A stretch of 64,000 nt of DNA, taken from NCBI GenBank assembly GCA_963702195.1, contig OY969725.1:2728001-2792000 (forward strand). The letters are read 5' to 3'. The notes beneath the pieces are model-generated. The model saw only the letters and a program-made list of their open reading frames with translations. It did no database searches and was not told the origin of the DNA. The position numbers and the translations under genes are program-made. The stretch comes from AC-56 sp963702195 (GTDB lineage Bacteria; Actinomycetota; Thermoleophilia; Solirubrobacterales; 70-9). Shown here piece by piece: positions 24,802-32,665 of this stretch (position 1 is its first letter; each line of letters begins with the position of its first letter).

Positions 24802-27111
24802 TCAGCTCGTCTCGGTCGCACCGGCGCCGGACTTACGGGGCGACAGGCGAACGGGCGCCGCGCTGAGGGCGCGCAGGCGCATGTCGGACCACGTGAGGCC
24901 CTCGCGGACGAGCGCGGGAAGCCCGAGCACCACGGCGGTGGCGACCTCGACCGCCTGGAGGATGACGCCGTAAGCGAGCGCGTCGGCGGCTGCAACCCCG
25001 AATCCGGTGGTCAGGACGCTGATCACGGCGAGCTGGAACACGCCGATGTTCGACGGCGTGGCCGGTACGACGGCGGTGACGTTGACGGCGAAGAGAACCG
25101 CGGCCGCGGCGCCGATCCCGACTCCGCTCATGCCGAGTGCCCGGAACAGCACCGCACACGCCAGGAGCTGCACGCCCCAGGCGCCGAGCTGCGCGGCGGC
25201 CGCGAACGACCCAAGGCGCGGATTGCGGAAGACGCTGAGGCCGGTGCGCACGCGAAGGAGCGCCGCCCGGATCGCCGCCGAGATCCTTGCCAGGCGACCG
25301 CTCCCGTTCTGCTGCCGGACGATCATCGGGGCGAGGAGGACCGCGATCAGGATCAGCAGCGGCACGAGGCTGAAAGCGAACAGCTTCGTCGACGACGAGT
25401 GGAAGAGGTCCGTGGAGCTGACGATGATCACGCCCAGCAGGACGAGGGCGGCGATGTTGAAGACCGTTTGCGAGACGAGCGTGCCCAGGAGCACCGGGAA
25501 CGTGGAACGCATGCGCCCGGTACGCCGAGAGAGCACCATCGCGCGCGCCGGCTCACCCAGGCGCGCCGGCAACGTGGCCGACATCAGGACGCCGATCATC
25601 GTCGCCGAGGTGACGTCGCGGCGGCGGAGCGGATTGTGTGGAAGCGCCGCGCGGGCGATCGCGTACCAGGAGGCGGCGCGAAGCATCATCGCGGCGATCA
25701 TCAGCCCGACGGCCAGGAAGACCAGCGAGAGGTCGGAGCGCACGATGCTCGCGACCACGTTCTGAAGCCCGATCTTGTTCGCAGCCAGGGCGGTGAGGCC
25801 GATACCCAGGACCCCGGCGACGCCGAGCGCCGCCTTGCGCGCCAGGCCATGACGCCGCATCGCCCGGGCGGGCTCGGGGTCGAGCGACGGCAGGCGCTCC
25901 GGCGGCGTGGGCCGGCTGCCGTCGATCGGCGCCAGCCCGCTGTTGCGGACGACGCGCTCGGTCGAGGTCGCGGGCTCCGGCGCGAGCAGAGCCTGCTGGT
26001 AGACCTCCTCGACCTCCGCCGCCACGTTCGGCCACGCGTACCGCTGGGCACTCTCGCGAGCCGCCCTTCCCATGCGCAGGCGCCGCTCCGGCTCCAGGTA
26101 AAGCTCCTGCAGCTCCTCCGCCAGGCGCTGCGGGTCGGCCGGCGGCACGAGGATGCCGTCGACGCCCTGGGTGACGACGTCGGCGTAGCCCGCGATCTCG
26201 GAGGCGATGACGGGCGTTCCCGCCGCGAAGGCCTCCGTCAGCACCATCCCGAAGCTCTCTCCGGCGAGCGAGGGCGCGCACAGGACGTCCGCCTCGTGCA
26301 GGCGGCGCCAGAGCTCGGACCCGCCGATCGTGCCGAGCGCGTCGATCCGATCCTCGGACGCCGGGTCGCTCAGGTAGCCCTTGACGTCGTCGTGAGTCGA
26401 GCCGATGACCGTGAGCCGGGCGGGGACATGCTCGACCAGGCCCTCGAACGCCTGGAGCAGGACCGGCAGTCCCTTGCGCTCCTCGGGGCGGCCGATGAAG
26501 AGGACGCGTAGCTCATTCGACGCGGGCTTCGCCCCCACCGGCGGAGCATCCACGTCGACGCCGTTCGGGATCACGCGGTAGGTGCCGCCGAACCAGCGGC
26601 GCCCGGTCCACGCCGCGGCCTGCGACACGGCGATCCTGGCGTGGAGCTGGTTGAACTTGCGCCGCGCGCCGAGCCCGTTGGCGATCCAGTTTGGCAGCGG
26701 CTTGGTCGAGTACGAGTGGAAGGTGCCGACCACCGGAGCGTCGCGGAAGGAGCACGCGTCCCACGCGATCGCGGGCGCCTCCGGCGAGTGGACGTGGACC
26801 ACGTCGAACCCCCCGGCACGAAGCTCACGACGCATGGTGTTCACGCCGTAGTGGAAGACGCCGAGGTTGGAGACCGCCCCATTGGCGCCGAGCCCGACGG
26901 TGCGGCCCAGCGGCACCAGGTAGTCGGGCACCGAGCGGTCCTCGGCGGGTGCGCGATGCAGCACGCGCGAGGTCCGGTCCGGCGGATCCCAGGGCGCCAG
27001 GACGCGAACCTCGTGGCCACGCGCGAACAGGGCCCCGGTCAGGGCCTCGACGTGGCGATTGACGCCGCCCGCGTAGGTCCACGAGTATGGGCTTACGATT
27101 GCGATGCGCAT
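24802..27111 (-). CDS. GT4 glycosyltransferase fused to LPG-synthase-type flippase domain
   Basis: A 769-residue two-part protein. Residues 1-385 are a GT-B family 4 glycosyltransferase of the PimA/PimC type: SPYSWTYAGGVNRHVEALTGAL at the N-terminus, HVHSPEAPAIAWDA, GTFHSYST, VIPNGVDVDAPP, and the donor-site motif PSLAGESFGMVLTEAFAAGTPVIASEIAG with the E-x7-E pattern. A linker of about 50 residues follows. Residues about 430-735 form about eight helices of the LPG-synthase transmembrane (MprF flippase-like) family, including the typical ATLPARLGEPARAMVLSRR and VVPATPSNIGVFQLA. Such a fusion suggests coupling of sugar transfer onto a lipid with translocation of the product. The acceptor is unknown; a phosphatidylinositol-mannoside-like glycolipid is one option. 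Confidence 0.85.
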   Translation of the reverse strand: MRIAIVSPYSWTYAGGVNRHVEALTGALFARGHEVRVLAPWDPPDRTSRVLHRAPAEDRSVPDYLVPLGRTVGLGANGAVSNLGVFHYGVNTMRRELRAGGFDVVHVHSPEAPAIAWDACSFRDAPVVGTFHSYSTKPLPNWIANGLGARRKFNQLHARIAVSQAAAWTGRRWFGGTYRVIPNGVDVDAPPVGAKPASNELRVLFIGRPEERKGLPVLLQAFEGLVEHVPARLTVIGSTHDDVKGYLSDPASEDRIDALGTIGGSELWRRLHEADVLCAPSLAGESFGMVLTEAFAAGTPVIASEIAGYADVVTQGVDGILVPPADPQRLAEELQELYLEPERRLRMGRAARESAQRYAWPNVAAEVEEVYQQALLAPEPATSTERVVRNSGLAPIDGSRPTPPERLPSLDPEPARAMRRHGLARKAALGVAGVLGIGLTALAANKIGLQNVVASIVRSDLSLVFLAVGLMIAAMMLRAASWYAIARAALPHNPLRRRDVTSATMIGVLMSATLPARLGEPARAMVLSRRTGRMRSTFPVLLGTLVSQTVFNIAALVLLGVIIVSSTDLFHSSSTKLFAFSLVPLLILIAVLLAPMIVRQQNGSGRLARISAAIRAALLRVRTGLSVFRNPRLGSFAAAAQLGAWGVQLLACAVLFRALGMSGVGIGAAAAVLFAVNVTAVVPATPSNIGVFQLAVISVLTTGFGVAAADALAYGVILQAVEVATAVVLGLPALVREGLTWSDMRLRALSAAPVRLSPRKSGAGATETS

Positions 27112-27174
27112 AGGGGTGAGCGCTTGACTCAGCTGGGTGAAGTGGCCGCCTGAGCTCGGGTCGCCAAGCGAACC

Positions 27175-29073
27175 TCAGGTTACCGGACCGGAGGGTCTCC
27201 AAAGGGCCGGGGAACGGCGCTCGTCGTGCGTGGCCCAGGCGACCCCGACCATCGCCGCGCAGAGCACCGCGCCGATCATCAGAAGCAGCGCCCCGGAGTC
27301 GTTTGCGAGCGTGCCCGCCATCGTCGCCGCGATGGCCCCAGTGAAGCCCGCCCAGGCGCTCCGCCGCGCGCCGAACCAGCTCTCGATCCGCCGCCATTGG
27401 GTGAGCCCGGCGACGATCAGTGCGATCACGATCCAGAAGATGAAGCTCCCCGCGTAGCGGGTGAAGCTGTGGGCAGAGAGCTGGAGGCGGCGCTGGAATA
27501 CGTCGCCGAGGTTTCCCAGCCCGCCCGCGTCGAGGACGCTGCGCGTCAGATGGGCGTTCCCGCCGATGGCGAGGTCGATCACGACGAGCACGGCGACAGC
27601 AGCGATCGGCGCGACGATCACCCAGATCCAGCCTGTGCGGCGAACGCCGAGACAGACCCCGATCGCGACGGCGGCCCCGACCGGGATGCCGATCGCCGCG
27701 CCGACGTCGGCACCGAAGCTGCCCGGCGCGAAGGCGGCCACCGCGAGCACGGCCGTGATCGCGAATGCGGCGGCGGCGGCCCGGGCCGAGGCGCGCGGCG
27801 CCCACCCGGCCAGCGCCGCACCGGTTCCGATCGGGACCAGCGCGGCCACCGTGGCCTCGAGCTCGTTGCCGATGCCGTAGAAGCGCACACCCTCGATCGG
27901 GTTCGGCCCGATCAGCGACAGCTCGGTGAGCTGCGAGCCGGCGATCACGTCGACCGCGTAGGCGAGCACCGAGGCCCCCGCGCAGACCGCCAGACCGCGC
28001 ATGCCCGGCGCCGCCCACAGCACGAGCGCGGCACCGAGAGGGCATCCGACGCCGACGATCAGGCGCTCCGCAAGCTCGCTCGGCTCCAGCGCAGCCGTGA
28101 GCAGGAGCAGCGCCGGCACCAGCGCCAGCGACGCGGCCAGGATCGTGAGCGCAATGCGCAGGCCCTGGCGCCGGAATGCGACCGCCGCGATCGCCGCGAG
28201 CACCACCCAGATCAGCACGCTGATGCCGATCACGGGCGCGCGCCGGGGCCCGACCTCCGCGAGTCGGTCCTGCAGGTCCAAGACGTAAGACGCGTCCACC
28301 GCACCATCTGCCCGGATCGGCTCGCCTGCCATGTCACTCGGCTTCGCGATCCCCAGCCAGGCGAGGATCGTCGGCGCAAGATCGGTGGACAGGACGAAGC
28401 CGCGCATCCGCGTGGAATCGGACGTGAGCGTTCCGTCGAACCCGCTGCCGGCGATCCCGAGCGCGAGCCCCTGGTTCGAGGCCGGGGGCGGCCGCCCCAT
28501 CGCGATCAGCAGATCGCCGCCCCGCAGGCGCGCGGCCTGGCGACGCACCGTGGCCAGGTCGGCCGACTCGACCACGACCCCGGGACACGCGTGGCGGCAG
28601 ACGGGCCCCACGATCACTCCCTGCTCACCGACGAGCATCAACCCCGCCGCGCGCGTGTCGGAGCGCACCATCGTATGCCCCTGCGCCAGGGCCGTTCCGA
28701 GGAGCCCGGGCACGACGTCCGCAGGAGCCGAGTCGGCGCGCTCGCGGACCGTCGCCCACTGGCCGGCCGGGACCCTCTCCACCTCATCCCCCCCTCCCGG
28801 TCGAATCGCGAGTCGCGGGAGGGGTCGGTCGTACAGCGACCCGGGAATCCTGGTGCCCTGCGAGACATCGAGGTAGGTCTGGTGCGGGGAAACGTCACCG
28901 ATCCCGGCCGAGAGAATCCCGACGCCCATCCCGGAGACCCCGGCCAGCTGACCGACGGCCACGCCGTGCGGGAGCACCGCGATGGTGACCTGCGGCTGCG
29001 GCTTGGCGTCGGCGGCCGGCGCCGCCAGCAGGGCGGCCGCAAGGGCTACCATCGCGACGGTGCCCGATCGCAC
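27175..29073 (-). CDS. Polytopic membrane protein with alkaline-phosphatase-like ectodomain
   Basis: A 632-residue protein with a signal peptide (residues about 1-24, cleavage after ADA), an ectodomain of about 265 residues, then about ten or eleven membrane helices (about 285-620). Near the end of the ectodomain, RGFVLSTDLAPTILAWLGI and DMAGEPI resemble the C-terminal loop of alkaline-phosphatase-superfamily enzymes (TDLAPTxLxLLGI), but the metal-binding nucleophile motif is not evident. It may be a degenerate, non-catalytic copy. GTG 29073 was chosen for its basic N-region; ATG 29052 is an alternative that would avoid overlap with the divergent HemQ gene. It lies 63 bases upstream of the glycosyltransferase-flippase gene on the same strand, so it may serve the same envelope pathway. 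Confidence 0.65.
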   Translation of the reverse strand: MRSGTVAMVALAAALLAAPAADAKPQPQVTIAVLPHGVAVGQLAGVSGMGVGILSAGIGDVSPHQTYLDVSQGTRIPGSLYDRPLPRLAIRPGGGDEVERVPAGQWATVRERADSAPADVVPGLLGTALAQGHTMVRSDTRAAGLMLVGEQGVIVGPVCRHACPGVVVESADLATVRRQAARLRGGDLLIAMGRPPPASNQGLALGIAGSGFDGTLTSDSTRMRGFVLSTDLAPTILAWLGIAKPSDMAGEPIRADGAVDASYVLDLQDRLAEVGPRRAPVIGISVLIWVVLAAIAAVAFRRQGLRIALTILAASLALVPALLLLTAALEPSELAERLIVGVGCPLGAALVLWAAPGMRGLAVCAGASVLAYAVDVIAGSQLTELSLIGPNPIEGVRFYGIGNELEATVAALVPIGTGAALAGWAPRASARAAAAAFAITAVLAVAAFAPGSFGADVGAAIGIPVGAAVAIGVCLGVRRTGWIWVIVAPIAAVAVLVVIDLAIGGNAHLTRSVLDAGGLGNLGDVFQRRLQLSAHSFTRYAGSFIFWIVIALIVAGLTQWRRIESWFGARRSAWAGFTGAIAATMAGTLANDSGALLLMIGAVLCAAMVGVAWATHDERRSPALWRPSGPVT

Positions 29074-29761
29074 TTTCGCCAAGTTCACGTTCTTCAAGGT
29101 CGACCCCGCGTGGCAGCGCCGCGATCCCGAGGCGCGCGCGGAGGATAAACGGGAGTTTCGGGCCGCCTGCGACGATTTCGCCCAGGACCGCTCCCTCCGT
29201 GCCTACTCGACCGTCGGTACTCGGGGCGACACCGACCTACTGCTGCTCTCCCAGAGCCCCCGACTCGACGACATCCACACCTTCCACGTGGTCCTCGCGC
29301 AGAGCGGGCTCGCGAGGTGGATGTCCACCCCCCACTCCTACCTGGCGATGACCAAGCGCTCCCCCTACTCGGACTCCGAGGCGCGCCCCGAGATCTGCAC
29401 CTCGGAGCGCCGCTACCTGTTCGTCTACCCCCTCGACAAGAAGCGGGAGTGGTACACGCTGCCCGCTGCCGAGCGGCAGCGGATCATGAAGGCCCACATC
29501 GAGGTGGGCCGCCGCTACCCCGAGATCACGATCAACACCGCCTATTCGTACGGCATCGACGACCAGGAGTTCGTGGTGAGCTTCGAGGGCGACGATCCGG
29601 GCCAGTTCCTCGACCTCGTCCAGGAGCTCCGTGGCACCGAATCGAGCTCCTACACCCTGCGCGACACGCCGATCTTCACCTGCGTAGCGATGTCCGTCGC
29701 CAAGGCCCTCGACGCGCTCGACGGAGCCGCTACGGCTCGGTCCGAGCCGGCGCTCGCCTAA
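29060..29761 (+). CDS. hemQ: Coproheme decarboxylase (HemQ/ChdC family)
   Basis: Chlorite-dismutase-fold enzyme that converts coproheme III to heme b with peroxide, the last step of the coproporphyrin-dependent heme pathway of Gram-positive bacteria. 233 residues from GTG 29060. The proximal heme ligand is His146 (KAHIEVGRRYPEI), and Tyr123 in VYPLDKKREWYTLP sits at the position of the catalytic radical Tyr. The Arg of true chlorite dismutase is not evident. INTAYSYGIDDQEFVVSFE is the usual C-terminal block. It begins an iron/heme cluster and is followed 13 bases later by fprA. Its start overlaps the proposed start of the divergent membrane protein. Confidence 0.88.
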   Translation: MPDRTFAKFTFFKVDPAWQRRDPEARAEDKREFRAACDDFAQDRSLRAYSTVGTRGDTDLLLLSQSPRLDDIHTFHVVLAQSGLARWMSTPHSYLAMTKRSPYSDSEARPEICTSERRYLFVYPLDKKREWYTLPAAERQRIMKAHIEVGRRYPEITINTAYSYGIDDQEFVVSFEGDDPGQFLDLVQELRGTESSSYTLRDTPIFTCVAMSVAKALDALDGAATARSEPALA

Positions 29762-29774
29762 CCTTCTCCGCCCC

Positions 29775-31193
29775 ATGAACGCCCCACCCGGAATACCCGG
29801 TAACACCCTGCGCGTCGCCGTCGTCGGCTCTGGCCCGGCCGGCTTCTACGCCGCCGAGCACCTGCTGCGCTCCGAGGACCTGGACTTCGAGGTGGACGTC
29901 TTCGACCGTCTTCCCACGCCGTTCGGGCTCGTGCGGGCCGGCGTGGCGCCCGACCATCCGAAGATCAAGTCGGTGATCCGGGTTTACGAGAAAACCGCCG
30001 CCCGCGAGGGCTTTCGCTTCTTCGGCAACGTCGAGGTGGGCAGGGACCTGAGCGCCGCCGAGCTCGCCGAGCACTACCACGCGGTCATCTACGCGTACGG
30101 CGCCCCGACTGACCGGCACCTCGGGATCCCCGGCGAGGACCTCGCCGGCAGCCATGCGGCCACCGAGTTCGTCGCCTGGTACAACGCCCACCCCGACTTC
30201 GCCGACCACGAGTTCGACCTCACCTGCGAGCGCGCCGTCGTGATCGGCAACGGCAACGTCGCCACCGACGTCGCCCGCATGCTCGGGCTGAACCGGTCCG
30301 AGCTCGAGGCCACCGACACGGCTGAGCACGCGATCGACGCCCTCGCCGAGAACGGGATCAAGGAGATCCTGGTCCTCGGCCGCCGCGGGCCCGCCCAAGC
30401 GGCGTTCACCAATCCCGAGCTCCGCGAGCTGGGCGAGATGATCGACGCCGACATCGACGTCGACCCCGCCGAGGTCGAGCTCGACGACCTCAGTCGCGAA
30501 TACCTGGAGTCAGGCGACGCGGACATCACGACCCGCAAGAACGTCGAGATCTTCACCGACTTCGCGCAGCGCGAGGTAGAGGGGAAGCCGCGCAAGATCG
30601 TGCTCCGCTTCCTCCGCTCTCCCGTCGAGATCCAGGGCGAGGGCAAGGTGGAGCGGATCGTGATCGGTCGCAACGAGCTGCACCGCGACGAGTCGGGCGC
30701 GATCCGCCCGCGCGACAGCGGCGAGCGCGAGACGATCGAGTGCGGGGTCATCTTCCGCGCCGTCGGCTACAAGGGAATCGGGCTCGAGGGCATCCCCTTC
30801 GACGCCCGCCGGGGCGTGATCCCGAACGAGGGTGGTCGCGTCACCGATCTCGAGACCAGCGACCAGGTTCCGGGCCAGTACGCCGTCGGCTGGATCAAGC
30901 GCGGGCCCTCCGGCGTCATCGGGACGAACAAGAAGGACGCGCAGGAGACGGTCAACCACCTCGTCGAGGACGCCGCCGCGGACCGGCTCCCGACCCCGCC
31001 GGCCGCCGGCGACCGCATGGCGATCGCCGAGCTGCTCGACGAGCGTGCTCCGGACCACGTGACCTTCGAGGGCTGGCAGGCGATCGACGCCGTCGAGCAG
31101 GAGCGCGGCAAGCCGCTCGGCCGCCCGCGCGTGAAGTTCGTGCGGGTCGGCGAGATGCTCGACGCGGCTCGTGGGGCGCCCGTCTCCGGGTAG
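29775..31193 (+). CDS. Ferredoxin/adrenodoxin-type NADP+ reductase (FprA family)
   Basis: FAD flavoprotein moving electrons from NADPH to ferredoxin for P450s or Fe-S and heme metabolism. 472 residues. FAD-binding GSGPAGFYAAEHLL (about 18-31), the family-specific block DVFDRLPTPFGLVRAGVAPDHPKIK (about 41-65), the NADP site VIGNGNVATDVARML (about 155-169) followed by GRRGPAQAAFTNPELREL, and the C-terminal YAVGWIKRGPSGVIGTNKKDA, which caps the isoalloxazine, are all as in mycobacterial FprA and adrenodoxin reductase. BolA and CGFS glutaredoxin genes follow at once, pointing to Fe-S cluster metabolism. Confidence 0.93.
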   Translation: MNAPPGIPGNTLRVAVVGSGPAGFYAAEHLLRSEDLDFEVDVFDRLPTPFGLVRAGVAPDHPKIKSVIRVYEKTAAREGFRFFGNVEVGRDLSAAELAEHYHAVIYAYGAPTDRHLGIPGEDLAGSHAATEFVAWYNAHPDFADHEFDLTCERAVVIGNGNVATDVARMLGLNRSELEATDTAEHAIDALAENGIKEILVLGRRGPAQAAFTNPELRELGEMIDADIDVDPAEVELDDLSREYLESGDADITTRKNVEIFTDFAQREVEGKPRKIVLRFLRSPVEIQGEGKVERIVIGRNELHRDESGAIRPRDSGERETIECGVIFRAVGYKGIGLEGIPFDARRGVIPNEGGRVTDLETSDQVPGQYAVGWIKRGPSGVIGTNKKDAQETVNHLVEDAAADRLPTPPAAGDRMAIAELLDERAPDHVTFEGWQAIDAVEQERGKPLGRPRVKFVRVGEMLDAARGAPVSG

Positions 31194-31199
31194 GCGCTC

Positions 31200-31430
31200 A
31201 TGGTCGACCTCGCCGAGATCGAGCGCATGATCGCCGAGTCGCTCCCCGGCGCGGAGGTGGAGGTGATCGACGAGACCGGCACCGGCGACCACCTCCGGGC
31301 AACCGTGAGGGCACCGCAGTTCGAGGGCAAGAGCCGGATCGACCAGCACCGGCTGGTACGCGCCGCGGTTCAGGCCCGCATGGACGACGGCTCGATCCAC
31401 GCGCTGTCCATAACGACGGAGCCGCTCTGA
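31200..31430 (+). CDS. BolA-family protein
   Basis: A 76-residue BolA-like protein that, with a monothiol CGFS glutaredoxin, holds a shared [2Fe-2S] cluster for iron sensing or cluster transfer. The order is typical: IERMIAESLPGAEVEVID, then HLRATVRAPQFEGKSRIDQHRLV with the invariant C-terminal His (residue about 52) and the ALSITTEPL end. It starts 6 bases after fprA and the partner glutaredoxin starts 32 bases later. This is a strong genomic argument for the BolA-Grx complex. Confidence 0.9.
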   Translation: MVDLAEIERMIAESLPGAEVEVIDETGTGDHLRATVRAPQFEGKSRIDQHRLVRAAVQARMDDGSIHALSITTEPL

Positions 31431-31462
31431 GGGCGCGAGGGCGAACTCGCTAAGGTGAGTTC

Positions 31463-31870
31463 ATGCCTGCGAACCCAGAGCTCAAGCAGAAGGTGGAGGA
31501 GGTTCTGCGCTCGAACCGCGTGCTGCTCTTCATGAAGGGCACCCCCGAGATGCCGCAGTGCGGCTTCTCGATGCGCGTGGTTGGCGTGCTGGAGCAGATG
31601 GGAACGGAGTACGGGGCGATCGACGTCCTGCCGATCCTGGACCCGCTCCGCGAGGTGACCGGCGAGATCTCCGACTGGCGCACGTTCCCCCAGCTCTACG
31701 TCAACGGCGAGCTGGTTGGGGGCGCCGACATCGTCGAGGAGATGTTCGAGTCCGGCGAGCTGGCCGAGGCGCTCGGAGTCGAGCAGCCCGAGGCGCCCGC
31801 CGCGCCCGCACAGCCCGAGACACCCGCTGACCCACAGCAGAGCCCGCCGCTTCAGGTCGACGGCGCCTAA
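31463..31870 (+). CDS. Monothiol CGFS glutaredoxin (Grx4/GrxD type)
   Basis: Fe-S cluster carrier of the monothiol glutaredoxin class; 135 residues. The active site is CGFS with Cys33 (KGTPEMPQCGFSMRVV), followed by the glutathione-binding WRTFPQLYVNGELVGGADIVEEM. The C-terminal 35 residues are a Pro/Ala/Gln-rich tail (PEAPAAPAQPETPADP) not needed for the fold. The homodimer would bind [2Fe-2S] with two glutathione-type thiols (in actinobacteria probably another low-molecular-weight thiol) or form a heterodimer with the upstream BolA. Confidence 0.93.
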   Translation: MPANPELKQKVEEVLRSNRVLLFMKGTPEMPQCGFSMRVVGVLEQMGTEYGAIDVLPILDPLREVTGEISDWRTFPQLYVNGELVGGADIVEEMFESGELAEALGVEQPEAPAAPAQPETPADPQQSPPLQVDGA

Positions 31871-31895
31871 CCGCTGAGCCGACTCTCAGAGGACG

Positions 31896-32267
31896 CTAGA
31901 CAGCCGCTTGCTCGGCGGCGTCCTCGCGGACCTGGAACGAGGATCCGCAGCCGCATGCGGCGACGACGTTCGGGTTGTTGACCACGAAGCCGGCGCCCTG
32001 GAGGCCATCGACGTAGTCGACCTCCGAGCCAAAGACGAACTGCATGCTCACCTTGTCGACCACCACCGCCACGTCCTGGTGCTCGAAGACGTGGTCGTCG
32101 GACTTGGGCTGGTCGAGGGCAAGCGCGTACTGGAAGCCGGAACAGCCACCGCCGCGAACCGCAACGCGGAGCGCCTGCTCGTCGGCGCTGTCGTTGGAGC
32201 CGATCAGCTCCTTGATCTTGCCCGCCGCCTTGTCGGTGAGCTGAACTGCACTGTCAGGAGTATCCAT
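31896..32267 (-). CDS. A-type Fe-S carrier (ErpA/IscA family)
   Basis: Scaffold/carrier delivering [2Fe-2S] or [4Fe-4S] clusters to apo-enzymes. 123 residues from ATG 32267. The three ligand cysteines are Cys42 (RGGGCSGFQY), Cys105 and Cys107 (ACGCGSSF). ATG 32267 is preferred to the in-frame TTG 32294 because a TATACAAT box ends about 8 bases upstream, implying a leaderless mRNA. It is convergent with the glutaredoxin gene, so BolA, Grx and A-type carrier sit together. Confidence 0.92.
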   Translation of the reverse strand: MDTPDSAVQLTDKAAGKIKELIGSNDSADEQALRVAVRGGGCSGFQYALALDQPKSDDHVFEHQDVAVVVDKVSMQFVFGSEVDYVDGLQGAGFVVNNPNVVAACGCGSSFQVREDAAEQAAV

Positions 32268-32275
32268 CGCTTCAA

Positions 32276-32283
32276 ATTGTATA
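32276..32283 (-). promoter_or_regulatory. -10 box for leaderless ErpA/IscA mRNA
   Basis: TATACAAT on the minus strand ends 8 bases before ATG 32267. This spacing puts the transcription start on or next to the start codon, the leaderless arrangement frequent in actinobacteria. No clear -35. The box lies just beyond the stop of the neighbouring GST-like gene. Confidence 0.45.
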
Positions 32284-32290
32284 GGCAAGC

Positions 32291-32665
32291 TCAACCGTCA
32301 TACTCGCCGGCCTTCACCCGGCGCCTGCGGAGCACGCGCCTGCGCTCCTTTCCCTTCTCCTTCTTGGCGGGCTTGGCGGGCTTCTCCGCCTTCTCCTTGT
32401 GCGACTCCTCCTCGTCCTTGCCGTACTTCCACTCGAGGTACTGGATGATCCGCTTGGAGTCGTGGACGACCTCGTCGCCGTCGACCAGAACCGGCACGCG
32501 GCGCTGGCGGGTGAGCTCCTCGATCTCCGGGCGCGAGCTCCGCCTGTAGGGCACCCGCTCGGTCCGGTGCGACAGCTCGAGCTTGCCGAGGCGGCGCGCC
32601 ACGGCCCCGCACGGGCAGAGGACGTTCGTGCGGGTGGGGCAGCGGTAGAGCACGATCTCGCTCAT
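32291..32665 (-). CDS. Thioredoxin-fold GST N-terminal domain protein with basic tail
   Basis: A 124-residue protein. Residues 1-82 are a glutathione-S-transferase/glutaredoxin N-terminal domain: a beta strand and Cys-rich loop (EIVLYRCPTRTNVLCPCG), RVPVLVDGDEVVHDS with the cis-Pro and the thiol-carboxylate-binding Asp-Ser pair, and SKRIIQYLEWKYG. The helical GST domain is absent. In its place lies a highly charged tail of about 40 residues (KEKAEKPAKPAKKEKGKERRR). Its start overlaps the SDR stop (ATGA), so the two are coupled. The Cys at 9, 17 and 19 could serve redox roles; no function is known to me. Confidence 0.75.
   Translation of the reverse strand: MSEIVLYRCPTRTNVLCPCGAVARRLGKLELSHRTERVPYRRSSRPEIEELTRQRRVPVLVDGDEVVHDSKRIIQYLEWKYGKDEEESHKEKAEKPAKPAKKEKGKERRRVLRRRRVKAGEYDG

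Noticed and set aside
27226..29148. Plus-strand frame of 640 codons opposite the polytopic membrane protein
   Set aside because: It is Arg/Gln/His-rich and reads as a codon-bias mirror of the membrane protein on the other strand.
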